Assembly: GCF_014647915.1 (NCBI RefSeq)
Contig: NZ_BMQC01000006.1
Location: 62,001-126,000 of the forward strand
Length of the DNA stretch: 64,000 nucleotides
Reading direction: 5' to 3'
Source of the DNA: Pilimelia terevasa
GTDB taxonomy: Bacteria; Actinomycetota; Actinomycetes; Mycobacteriales; Micromonosporaceae
Part shown: in pieces, positions 9,589 to 17,381 of the stretch
Layout of the letters: every line of letters starts with the position of its first letter
Numbering within the stretch: position 1 is the first letter of the stretch
Made by a program: the position numbers and the translations under genes
The notes under the pieces: model-generated
Seen by the model: the letters and a program-made list of their open reading frames with translations, nothing else
The model's database searches: none
Told to the model about the DNA's origin: nothing

Positions 9589-9825
9589 TCAGGTGCCGGC
9601 GGTGGCGACCTCCTGGAGGTCCTGCACGAGGGCGACGGCGCGCGCCGTCGCGGTCTCCAGCGGCGGCAGGTCCGCCCGGGCCGGGTGGCCGGGGTCCTCG
9701 GGCAGGTCGTCGGCGAGGAACGCGACGTAGTTCTGCACGATCCCCAGGGCGTTGGCCAGGTCGTGGGCGAGCCGCCCGACCTCCGTGCGCAGTCGCTGTG
9801 CCTCGTCCGCCGTGTCCACCGCCAC
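9589..9825 (-). CDS. Small protein resembling an isolated histidine-kinase DHp hairpin
   Basis: A 78-residue protein. The segment RLAHDLANALGIVQNYVAFLADDL resembles the H-box helix of histidine kinases (H-D/E-L-x-N-x-L), with His at about residue 20. A second helix (TARAVALVQDLQEVAT) could complete a dimerisation/phosphotransfer hairpin. There is no ATPase domain (no N, G1 or G2 box). It lies just upstream of, and divergent from, the hybrid kinase gene at 9951, so it may act as a phosphotransfer or decoy partner. Coding bias is good and the frame is the only plausible one here. Function is inferred only. Confidence 0.6.
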   Translation of the reverse strand: MAVDTADEAQRLRTEVGRLAHDLANALGIVQNYVAFLADDLPEDPGHPARADLPPLETATARAVALVQDLQEVATAGT

Positions 9826-9950
9826 CCCTCCCGCCCCAGATCACCGACCTGGGCGGCGCGCCCGCGGCCGCCGCGCGGGACGTTGCCCATCATCCGACAG
9901 TGCCGGTACGCGTGTCACGCGATCTGGTTACAGTTTGCGTGGGGAAGGTG

Positions 9951-12368
9951 ATGGACAGTAACCAGCCGTTGACGATGATCGCCGAGCTGTGTCTCGCGGT
10001 CGTCTTCCTGCGCGCCCTGTGGGGCTACCTGCGCAGCCGCGACCCCATGCAGCGCGACGTGACGATCATGTTCGCCGCGGCCGCCGCGCTGTTCGTCCTG
10101 GACCTCGTGCAGGTCCTCGGCCAGCCCGTGCACCGGGCCCTGTGGGCCGCCGCCCTGGGCCTGCTGCTGCTCCAGCCGTACCTGACCCTGCGCCTGGCCC
10201 ACCGGCTGCACCACGTCCCGCAGTGGCTGACCCGGACGACCATCGCCGCGTACCTCGTCGCCGCGGTACCCGCGGTGGCGGCGCCCCGACCGCTGGCCTG
10301 GGGGCTGGCCCTCGGCTTCATCGTGGTGTTCATGGTCACCGAGGGGATCGCCGCCGGGTACCTGTTCGCCGAGGCCCGCCGGCGCACCGGCGCCAGCGCT
10401 GTCCGGCTGCTGATCACCGCCGTGGCGACCGCGCTGTTCGCGGCGGCCGGCGGGACGCTCGGGGCCAGCGTGGCCGCCCCGAGCCTGGCCACGGTCGCCC
10501 GGGTGATCGGCCTGCTCGCCGCCCTCGGGTACCTGCTGGCCTTCTTCCCGCCGGCCTGGCTGCGCCGCCAGTGGTCGGCCGCGGCGGCGTACACGATCGG
10601 CGAGCGCATCCTCAACGCCCCGGCCACCGACACCAGCGCCCGCATCTGGCACCGGTACGCCCGCACGGTCCGCGAGGTCGCCGGCTCCGACGCGGTCGCC
10701 GTACTCCTGCACGGTCCCGACGGGACGCTGGTCCAGCCGGCGACGGCCGGCTTCACCATGGCGCCGCCCGCCGGCTCCCCCGCCGACCTCGAACGGCTGC
10801 TCGCCGCCAGCCGGCCGGCCCCCCTGGCCGGCGACGCCGGGAACCCCGTCGCGGCGCACTACCGGCAGGTGCTGCACGGGCGGTACCTGACCGCGGTGCG
10901 GCTCACGGTCCCGCCCACCACGGCCGGCGCCCTGCTGGTGTTCGACGCCCACCGGGGCCTGTTCGCGGAGGACGACCTGCGGATGCTCGCCGACCTCGGC
11001 GGCCAGGCCGGCATCCTGGCCGAGCGCGGCGAGGTCATCGCCGAACGGGGCCGGCTCGCCGACGAACTCGCCGACTCGGTCCAGGCGCTGACGGTGGCCA
11101 GCCAGGCCAAGTCGAACTTCCTGGCCAGCATGAGCCACGAGCTGCGCACCCCGCTGAACGCGATCATCGGCTTCTCGGACCTGATGCGCGGCGAGCAGGC
11201 CCAGGGCGACCACCGGCTGGTCCCGGCCGACTGGGTCGACCACATCCACTCCAGCGGCCGGCACCTGCTGGGACTGATCAACGACGTGCTCGACCTGACC
11301 AAGGTCGAGGCCGGCCGCCTGGACCTGCAGCCGGTCCCGCTGCGGCTGGACACCGCCGCCGCCGACCTGCTGACCGCCCTGCGGCCGCTGATCGACACCA
11401 AGCACCTGCGCGCGCGCAACGACCTGCCCGCGCTCACGGCGCACGTGGACCCGGTCCGGTACCGGCAGATGCTGGAGAACCTGCTGTCCAACGCCATCAA
11501 GTTCACGCCCGAGGGCGGGGACATCACCCTCACCGGCGGCGCGGACGGCCCCCAGGTGACCGTCAGCGTCACCGACACCGGGGTCGGCATCGAGCCGGCC
11601 GACCACCACAAGGTGTTCGAGGAGTTCCAGCAGGTCGGCGACGCCGCCCAGCGCCAGGCCGGGACGGGCCTGGGCCTGGCGCTGACCCGCCGGCTGGCCC
11701 AGGCGCACGGCGGGGACATCCGGATGCGCTCGGCGCCGGGCCGGGGCAGCCAGTTCACGCTGTACCTGCCGGCCGCGGTGCCCACGGCGGCGGAGCGGGC
11801 CGAGCCGGCCCGGCGCGGCGACGCGGCCCTGGGCCGGGTGCTGCTGATCGAGGACGACCTGCGGGCCGCGGAGCTGATGCGGACGTACCTGAGCGCCGCC
11901 GGCTACGACATCCAGCTCGCCAGCACCGGCGAGGCCGGTCTGCAGATGGCCCGGGCCGAGGCCCCGCACGCCGTCCTGCTGGACCTGCAACTGCCCGGCA
12001 TGAACGGCTGGGAGGTGCTGCGCCAGTTCAAGAACGACCCGGGGCTGGCGACCGTGCCCGTCCTGGTGGTGACCGTCCTGGACGAGCGACGCACTGGCGT
12101 GGCCATGGGGGCGGCCGAGTACTTTGTCAAGCCGGTGGAGCAAGGCGAACTGCTCGCCGCGCTCGCCCGGCACGTCCCCCGACCGCACCCGAACCCCGCC
12201 TGGCCGCTCAACGACGCCTCGGCCCTGCGGCCCCGCCGCCGGGACCACGACGCCGCGGACCGGCAGGGCCGCTCGTCCGGCCTCGTCGGCGGCGCCGCCG
12301 ACGACGCACCGGACGGCGTGCCGCAGCGGCTCGCCGTACCGCACGACAGCACCGGAGGAGCATCATGA
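9951..12368 (+). CDS. Seven-helix membrane hybrid sensor histidine kinase
   Basis: An 805-residue protein. Roughly residues 1-220 form seven hydrophobic helices. A GAF-like cytosolic domain follows (about 225-370), then a DHp domain with SMSHELRTPLN (His396). The ATPase domain has ENLLSNAIKFTPEGG (N box), DTGVGIE and GTGLGLALTRRL. A C-terminal receiver domain has LLIEDD and a phospho-acceptor Asp678 in LLDLQLPG, with Lys in FVKP. The stop overlaps the ATG of the next receiver gene (ATGA), so the two are translationally coupled. The start is ATG 9951 preceded by GGGAAGG; an in-frame GTG at 9939, just after TACAGT (possible -10 at 9929-9934), is an alternative leaderless start. The stimulus is unknown. 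Confidence 0.9.
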   Translation: MDSNQPLTMIAELCLAVVFLRALWGYLRSRDPMQRDVTIMFAAAAALFVLDLVQVLGQPVHRALWAAALGLLLLQPYLTLRLAHRLHHVPQWLTRTTIAAYLVAAVPAVAAPRPLAWGLALGFIVVFMVTEGIAAGYLFAEARRRTGASAVRLLITAVATALFAAAGGTLGASVAAPSLATVARVIGLLAALGYLLAFFPPAWLRRQWSAAAAYTIGERILNAPATDTSARIWHRYARTVREVAGSDAVAVLLHGPDGTLVQPATAGFTMAPPAGSPADLERLLAASRPAPLAGDAGNPVAAHYRQVLHGRYLTAVRLTVPPTTAGALLVFDAHRGLFAEDDLRMLADLGGQAGILAERGEVIAERGRLADELADSVQALTVASQAKSNFLASMSHELRTPLNAIIGFSDLMRGEQAQGDHRLVPADWVDHIHSSGRHLLGLINDVLDLTKVEAGRLDLQPVPLRLDTAAADLLTALRPLIDTKHLRARNDLPALTAHVDPVRYRQMLENLLSNAIKFTPEGGDITLTGGADGPQVTVSVTDTGVGIEPADHHKVFEEFQQVGDAAQRQAGTGLGLALTRRLAQAHGGDIRMRSAPGRGSQFTLYLPAAVPTAAERAEPARRGDAALGRVLLIEDDLRAAELMRTYLSAAGYDIQLASTGEAGLQMARAEAPHAVLLDLQLPGMNGWEVLRQFKNDPGLATVPVLVVTVLDERRTGVAMGAAEYFVKPVEQGELLAALARHVPRPHPNPAWPLNDASALRPRRRDHDAADRQGRSSGLVGGAADDAPDGVPQRLAVPHDSTGGAS

Positions 12369-12775
12369 CCGCCCATCAGGTCCTGCTGGTCGAGGACGAG
12401 GAACTGAACCGCGTCCTCGTCCGCGCGAGCCTCGCCCGCGCGGCCGACCCGGATGTCCGGGACGTCGAGCTGGTGGAGGTCGCGACCCTGGCGACGGCGC
12501 GCGCCGCCCTCGTCTCGACGCCGCCGGACGTGGTCCTGCTGGACCTCAACCTGCCGGACGGCAACGGCCTGACGCTGGCCACGGAGCTGGCCGACCAGGA
12601 CCAGGCCACCCGGCCGGAGGTGGTGGCGCTGACCGCCAGCGTGCTGCCCGCCGAGCGGGCCGCGGCGATGGCGGCCGGCTGCGACGGCTTCCTGGACAAG
12701 CCGTACGTGGCCGCCGACCTCGTGGAGATTCTCGCCACCCACCTGCGCCGCCGGGCCGAGCGCCCCGCGGGCTGA
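12365..12775 (+). CDS. Single-domain response regulator (receiver only)
   Basis: A 136-residue stand-alone receiver domain. It has the acidic pocket VLLVEDEE, the phospho-acceptor Asp60 in LLDLNLPDGNG, the switch Thr/Ser in VALTAS and Lys112 in FLDKPY. No output domain is present, so it acts through protein contacts or as a phosphate shuttle, as in CheY or Spo0F types. It overlaps the upstream hybrid kinase by four bases, and GGAGGAG within that gene's 3' end serves as ribosome-binding site. The hybrid kinase is its likely phosphodonor. Confidence 0.93.
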   Translation: MTAHQVLLVEDEELNRVLVRASLARAADPDVRDVELVEVATLATARAALVSTPPDVVLLDLNLPDGNGLTLATELADQDQATRPEVVALTASVLPAERAAAMAAGCDGFLDKPYVAADLVEILATHLRRRAERPAG

Positions 12776-12809
12776 CCCTCCCGGGGGTCACCGGCCCGGC
12801 GGGGTGACC
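12773..12809. terminator. Hairpins between response regulator gene and truB
   Basis: Two overlapping inverted repeats lie between convergent genes: TGACCC (12773-12778) with GGGTCA (12785-12790), and GGTCACC (12786-12792) with GGTGACC (12803-12809). They are mutually exclusive structures and could stop transcription from either side. Confidence 0.45.
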
Positions 12810-12852
12810 GGCGCCGACGAACCGGGCGGGCCGCCGCCCCGCCGTCACCGGG

Positions 12853-13749
12853 CTACGCCGCCGCGAACACGACCTCCGGGCGGGCGCGACCCTGCCGGTC
12901 GCGCAGGACCGCGAGCAGCGCGCCGTCCGGCCCGATGGCGGCGTACGGCCCGTCGACCGGCACCTCGGCCGGCTCCAGCGGGCCGCCGTGCGACAGCACC
13001 CGGGCCTCCTGCGCCGTCACCTCGCGGGCCGGCAGGAAGCGCCGCGCCGCGGCCGCCATCGGCGTACCGGTCACCGGCGCGTCCCCGGCCGAGGCGGCGA
13101 GTGCCTCCAGCGTCGCCGCCTCGGCGAGCGTGAAGCCGCCGACGGCGGTCCGCCGCAGCGCCGTCAGGTGTCCGCCCACGCCCAGGGCCGCGCCGAGGTC
13201 CCGGGCGATGGCCCGGATGTACGTGCCGGAGGAGCAGATCACGTCGACGTCGATGTCCACCACCCCGGCGCCGGGCCGGCGCACCGCGTCGACCGCCAGG
13301 CGGCGCACGGTGACCCGGCGCGGGGCGAGCGCCACCTCCTCGCCCTCGCGCACCCGCTTGTACGCCCGCACCCCGTCCACCTTGATCGCGCTGACGGCGC
13401 TCGGCACCTGGTCGATCTCGCCGGTCAGGGCGGCCAGGCCGGCCGCGATCCCGGCGTCGGTGACCGCCGAGGCGTCCGCCCGCGCGGTGGTTTCGCCCTC
13501 GGCGTCGTCGGTGACGGTGGCCTCGCCGAGCCGGATCGTCCCGGCGTAGGACTTGTCGGCGCCGACGACGTACGTCAGCAGCCGGGTGGCGCGGCCGACC
13601 GCGACGACGAGGACCCCGGTGGCCATCGGGTCGAGGGTGCCGCCGTGGCCGACCTTGCGCGTGCGCGCCAGGCGGCGCATCCGGCCGACGACGTCGTGCG
13701 ACGTCCAGCCCGCCGGCTTGTCCACGATGACCAATCCGTCCCCACTCAC
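12853..13749 (-). CDS. truB: tRNA pseudouridine(55) synthase
   Basis: TruB makes pseudouridine 55 in the T-loop of tRNAs. The 298-residue protein begins GDGLVIVDKPAGWTSHDVV. It has the catalytic GHGGTLDPMATGVL motif with the nucleophilic Asp, SAIKVDGVRAYKRVREGEEV, and a C-terminal PUA-like region. The start is the GTG at 13749, which overlaps the TGA of the upstream MATE gene (GTGA). Coupling to a MATE transporter gene is also seen in other actinomycetes. Confidence 0.95.
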   Translation of the reverse strand: MSGDGLVIVDKPAGWTSHDVVGRMRRLARTRKVGHGGTLDPMATGVLVVAVGRATRLLTYVVGADKSYAGTIRLGEATVTDDAEGETTARADASAVTDAGIAAGLAALTGEIDQVPSAVSAIKVDGVRAYKRVREGEEVALAPRRVTVRRLAVDAVRRPGAGVVDIDVDVICSSGTYIRAIARDLGAALGVGGHLTALRRTAVGGFTLAEAATLEALAASAGDAPVTGTPMAAAARRFLPAREVTAQEARVLSHGGPLEPAEVPVDGPYAAIGPDGALLAVLRDRQGRARPEVVFAAA

Positions 13750-15119
13750 CGGGACAGCCTGCCACTGCCCCCGCGGCGCCGCGCAGGCCGGTCCGGGGGT
13801 TCGGGCGGCGGCGGCCAGTCCGGGCGCCGGACGCGCAGCAGGAGCAGGGCGAGCCGGGCGACGACGAACAGGGTCAGGCCCGCCCACACGCCGCCCAGCC
13901 CCAGGTCGGCGTACGCCGCCGCGAGGCTGGCCGGGACGAACACGCCGACCCCGCTGACCACGGTGACGGTCCGCAGGTAGCCGGCGTCCCCGGCGCCGAT
14001 CAGCACGCCGTCCAGGGCGAACACGACCCCGGCCAGCGGCTGCATCCCCACGAACCAGGGCCACGCCTCGCGCGCCGCGGCCCAGACCGCGGGGTCGGGG
14101 GTGAACACGCGGGGCAGTACCGTGGCGACCGCCGCGAGGACGACCGCGGCGGCGGTGCCGGTGCCGAGGCCCAGCAGCGCGCTGCGGCGGGCCAGGCCCC
14201 GGGCGTCGCCCGGCCGGCCGGCGCCGACCGCCTCGCCGACCAGGGCCTGCGCGGCGATCGCCACCGCGTCCAGGACGAAGGCGCAGAACATCCAGAGCTG
14301 GATGGCGATCTGGTGGGCGGCCAGCGGCGCCGACCCGAACCGGGCGACGACGGCCGTGGCGCACAGGAACGACCCCTGCATCGCCGCGCCGCGCACGAGC
14401 AGGTCCCGCCCCAGCCGGAGCTGGCCGGCCAGCAGGCCGGGCCGTGGGCGCAGCGGTACCCGCTCGGCCAGCAGCGCGCGCAGGAACAGCAGCCCGCCGA
14501 GGCTCTGCGCCCCGACATTGGCCCACGCCGACCCGACGAGCCCGAGCCCCGCCGGGTACACCAGCAGCGGGCACGCCGCCGCCGACAGCGCGTTGGCCCC
14601 CAGCGCGTACCGCAGCGGCCGCCGGGTGTCCTGCACGCCGCGCAGCCAGCCGTTGCCGGCCATCGTCAGCAGGATTCCCGGCGCGCCCCAGGCGGCGATC
14701 CGCAGCCAGTCCGCGGCGCCCTCGACCACGGCCGGGTCGCCGCCGCCGAGCGCGGCGGCCAGCGGGCCGGCGGCCCAGATCGCGCCGACGGCCAGCGCCA
14801 CCCCCAGGCCCAGCGCCAGCCAGGTCGCCTGCACCCCCTCGGCGACGGCGCCGGCGCGGTCCCCCGCGCCGAACCGCCGGGCGGACCGGCTGGTGGTCCC
14901 GTAGGCCAGGATGGTGCCGAACCAGGCGGCCACGGTCAGCACGCTGCCGCCCAGGGCCAGCGCCGCGAGGGCGTCCCGGCCGAGGTGGCCGACGACGGCG
15001 CTGTCGACCAGGACGTACAGCGGCTCGGCGGCGAGGATCACCAGGGTCGGCAGCGCCAGCCGGACGAGCCGGCCGAGGCCGGGAGACGGGGTGGCCGGCG
15101 GACCGGCGGCGGCGCTCAC
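13746..15119 (-). CDS. MATE family efflux transporter (DinF-like)
   Basis: A 457-residue membrane protein with about twelve hydrophobic helices in two similar halves, as expected for the multidrug and toxic compound extrusion family. N-terminal ALPTLVILAAEPLYVLVDSAVVGHLG matches the DinF branch; the second half repeats the pattern from about residue 235. It probably exports cationic compounds using H+ or Na+. The start is GTG 15119. Its stop overlaps truB. Upstream is the hairpin that ends the preceding rbfA operon. Confidence 0.9.
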   Translation of the reverse strand: MSAAAGPPATPSPGLGRLVRLALPTLVILAAEPLYVLVDSAVVGHLGRDALAALALGGSVLTVAAWFGTILAYGTTSRSARRFGAGDRAGAVAEGVQATWLALGLGVALAVGAIWAAGPLAAALGGGDPAVVEGAADWLRIAAWGAPGILLTMAGNGWLRGVQDTRRPLRYALGANALSAAACPLLVYPAGLGLVGSAWANVGAQSLGGLLFLRALLAERVPLRPRPGLLAGQLRLGRDLLVRGAAMQGSFLCATAVVARFGSAPLAAHQIAIQLWMFCAFVLDAVAIAAQALVGEAVGAGRPGDARGLARRSALLGLGTGTAAAVVLAAVATVLPRVFTPDPAVWAAAREAWPWFVGMQPLAGVVFALDGVLIGAGDAGYLRTVTVVSGVGVFVPASLAAAYADLGLGGVWAGLTLFVVARLALLLLRVRRPDWPPPPEPPDRPARRRGGSGRLSR

Positions 15120-15180
15120 CGCGCCAATATCCCACCGGGCCGTAAGGTTTGACTACCCCTGAGACCCGTTACCGCACCCA

Positions 15181-15205
15181 CAGGCCCGCGCTCCGCGCGG
15201 GCCTG
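15181..15205 (-). terminator. Terminator after the rimP-to-nrnA cluster
   Basis: CAGGCCCGCG (15181-15190) and CGCGGGCCTG (15196-15205) form a perfect 10-bp stem with a CTCCG loop. It lies about 80 bp downstream of the DHH phosphoesterase stop and upstream of the MATE gene, so it probably separates the two transcription units. Confidence 0.75.
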
Positions 15206-15287
15206 ACGGATCGCGGCGTCGGTCGCCGCGGCCGGCTAGGTCAGGAGACCGCGGCCGGCAGGGTCAGCAGGGCGGTGGCCGGCCGGC

Positions 15288-16316
15288 TCAGGAGGCGGTG
15301 GCGAGGGACTCCCGCAGGCGCGCCAGCACCTCGTCCCGGGTGCCGCGTCCGGTGAAGCCCGCGGCCAGGCGGTGCCCGCCACCGCCGAGCGCGACCGCGA
15401 CCGCGGCGACGTCGCGCGCGCCCTTGCTGCGCAGGGACACCGACCACTCCCGCTCGCCGAGCTGCTTGAGGACGCAGGCGACATCGGCCTCCGCGGCGCC
15501 GCGGACCGAGTCGATCAGCGCCTCCATGACGTACGGCTCCTGCCGGTGGGTGGCCAGGTCGGCGAGCGTGACGTACGCCCAGACCAGGCCGGCGCCGCCG
15601 GCCGCCGCCGGCTCCAGCTCCGCCCGGCTGAGCGCGTCGCCGAACAGCCGCACCGCGCCGAAGGGCCGCGAGTCCAGAACCCGCTGCGAGATCTCCCCCG
15701 GCCGCAGCCCGGTGCGCAGCAGCCGCGCCGCCAGCTCGTGCACGGCCGGCGTGGTGAGGTCGAACTTGAACGAGCCGGTGTCGGTCACGAGCGCGATGTA
15801 GAGGCACTCGGCGATGCGGGCGTCCAGCGGGTAGTCGAGCCGGCGCAGCAGCTCCGCCGCCACCACCGAGGTGGCCGCGGCGTGCGGGTCGATCAGCGGC
15901 AGCGTGCCGAAGCCGCCGTTGGACGCGTGGTGGTCCAGCACCACCGACACCCCGGCGGTCTCCAGCCGGCCGGCCAGCCTGCCCAGCCGGGCCGGGCTGG
16001 CGGCGTCGAAGCACATCAGCAGGTCGGGCGCGGCGACGGCGTCGTCCTCATCGACGAGCAGCTCCAGACCGGGAATCTGCCGGAACGGGACCGGCAGCGT
16101 CGACGGGCCCGGGAAGGTCGCCTGGAGCCGGGTGAAGCCGGCGGCCCGCAGCGCCAGTCCGACGCCGAGCATGCTGCCGAGCGCGTCGCCGTCCGGATTG
16201 ACGTGGCAGACCAGGAGGACGGCGGCGTCGGGCGGCAGCGCGCGGACCGCATCCACCGCCGCCCGCCACCGCGGGGCCGCGATCCCGGACGCCGGGGCCA
16301 CCTCGTCCTCGGTCAC
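15288..16316 (-). CDS. DHH/DHHA1 phosphoesterase, NrnA-type oligoribonuclease/pAp phosphatase
   Basis: A 342-residue protein. DHH-domain motifs are CHVNPDGDALGSMLG (metal-binding Asp), CFDAASPARLG, VVLDHHASN (the DHH motif) and LVTDTGSFKFD. The C-terminal DHHA1 motif GGGGHRLAAGF binds substrate. NrnA enzymes degrade nano-RNAs and dephosphorylate pAp. The start is GTG 16316, overlapping the rbfA stop (GTGA). The order rbfA-nrnA-truB is conserved in Gram-positives. Confidence 0.93.
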   Translation of the reverse strand: MTEDEVAPASGIAAPRWRAAVDAVRALPPDAAVLLVCHVNPDGDALGSMLGVGLALRAAGFTRLQATFPGPSTLPVPFRQIPGLELLVDEDDAVAAPDLLMCFDAASPARLGRLAGRLETAGVSVVLDHHASNGGFGTLPLIDPHAAATSVVAAELLRRLDYPLDARIAECLYIALVTDTGSFKFDLTTPAVHELAARLLRTGLRPGEISQRVLDSRPFGAVRLFGDALSRAELEPAAAGGAGLVWAYVTLADLATHRQEPYVMEALIDSVRGAAEADVACVLKQLGEREWSVSLRSKGARDVAAVAVALGGGGHRLAAGFTGRGTRDEVLARLRESLATAS

Positions 16317-16807
16317 CGTCGACCCTCCATGCTCTCCGCCGCGTCGGCGGCGCCGGGCCCGGCGTCCGCGCCGTCGTCGGAGTCCACATCGGACTCTAGT
16401 CGGTACGGCTGGGTGTCGCCCGCGAAGCGCGCCCCCGCCGCCCGGCGCTGGACCTCGGCGTCGGCCTCCCGGGCCGCCTCCAGCAGCTCGTCGATGTGCT
16501 GGACGTGGTCGTGCACCTCGTCCAGCACGAAGGCGATCGTCGGCGAGTGGCGCAGGCCCAGCGCCTTGCCCACGGTACTGCGGACCATGCCCTTGGCGCT
16601 GTCCAGCGCGGCGGCGGTGCCGGCCTGGGCGGCGCTGTCGCCGAGGACCGTGTAGAAGACGGTGGCCTCGCGCAGGTCGGCGGTCAACCGGGCGTCGGTG
16701 ATCGTCAGCATCCCCAGCCGCGGGTCCTTGATCTGCGTGCGGACCACCGAGGCCACCAGCTCCTTCACCCGCTCCGCGTGCCGCCGTACCTTGGCCTGGT
16801 CGCTCAT
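16313..16807 (-). CDS. rbfA: 30S ribosome-binding factor RbfA
   Basis: RbfA binds the 16S helix 1 region for late 30S maturation. The 164-residue protein has the KH-like core: QAKVRRHAERVKELVASVV, IKDPRLGMLTITDARLTADLREATVFYTV, and KALGLRHSPTIAFVLDE. A C-terminal tail of about 45 acidic/Ala residues is typical of actinobacteria. It lies about 200 bp downstream of the DUF503 gene. Confidence 0.96.
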   Translation of the reverse strand: MSDQAKVRRHAERVKELVASVVRTQIKDPRLGMLTITDARLTADLREATVFYTVLGDSAAQAGTAAALDSAKGMVRSTVGKALGLRHSPTIAFVLDEVHDHVQHIDELLEAAREADAEVQRRAAGARFAGDTQPYRLESDVDSDDGADAGPGAADAAESMEGRR

Positions 16808-17011
16808 CCGCGACCACCTCCACTCTCGCTGACGCCCGTCTCCGTCTCGCTGGCGCCGGACCCGCGGGTGCAGTGCCGCGCGGACGGACGCCCTACCGGC
16901 GGGAGTGGCCCACGGGCCGGGGTTCCCGCTACGTCGACCCTACCCGGCGGCCGGCGGCGGCGGCCGGCGCGCTGCGTGGCGACACCCCGGTCCCGGCCGG
17001 GCCGCGGGCGG

Positions 17012-17305
17012 TCAGTCGTCGGCGCCGTACAGCCGCCGCCGGACCGACAGCAGCGTGATCTCCGGGCGCCCGGCGACGGCCCGCTCGCACGTGTCGAGCA
17101 CGTGGGTGACCTGGCCCGGACCGGCCGCCACGGCGGCGACCCCGATCCGCGCGCGCCCGTACAGGTCCAGCTCCCCCACCTCGGCGGCGGCCACCTCGAA
17201 GCGGCGCAGGGCGGCGATGATCGGCCGCACGTACCCGCGCTTGCCCTTCAGCGACCGCGCGTCGTCGGGCAGCAGGACGTCGAACTCCGCCGTAGCCGTG
17301 TACAT
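17012..17305 (-). CDS. DUF503 (YlxP-like) protein
   Basis: A 97-residue protein with DARSLKGKRGYVRPIIAAL, the DUF503 signature, and a ferredoxin-like strand order. This family sits between infB and rbfA in Gram-positive bacteria and is suspected to assist ribosome function. I chose ATG 17305 because the 23 extra residues of a longer frame do not match the family. Confidence 0.9.
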   Translation of the reverse strand: MYTATAEFDVLLPDDARSLKGKRGYVRPIIAALRRFEVAAAEVGELDLYGRARIGVAAVAAGPGQVTHVLDTCERAVAGRPEITLLSVRRRLYGADD

Positions 17306-17381
17306 GGTGGCCCACGCTACGGCAGACGCGCCGAGGGCGGGTGCCGGTCGGCACCCGCCCTCGTACGTCGTCACATCCGGG

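Noticed and set aside
9589-9825. A complete histidine kinase at the small DHp-like gene
   Set aside because: No ATP-binding N or G boxes are encoded in any frame nearby on that strand; only the H-box-like hairpin is present.
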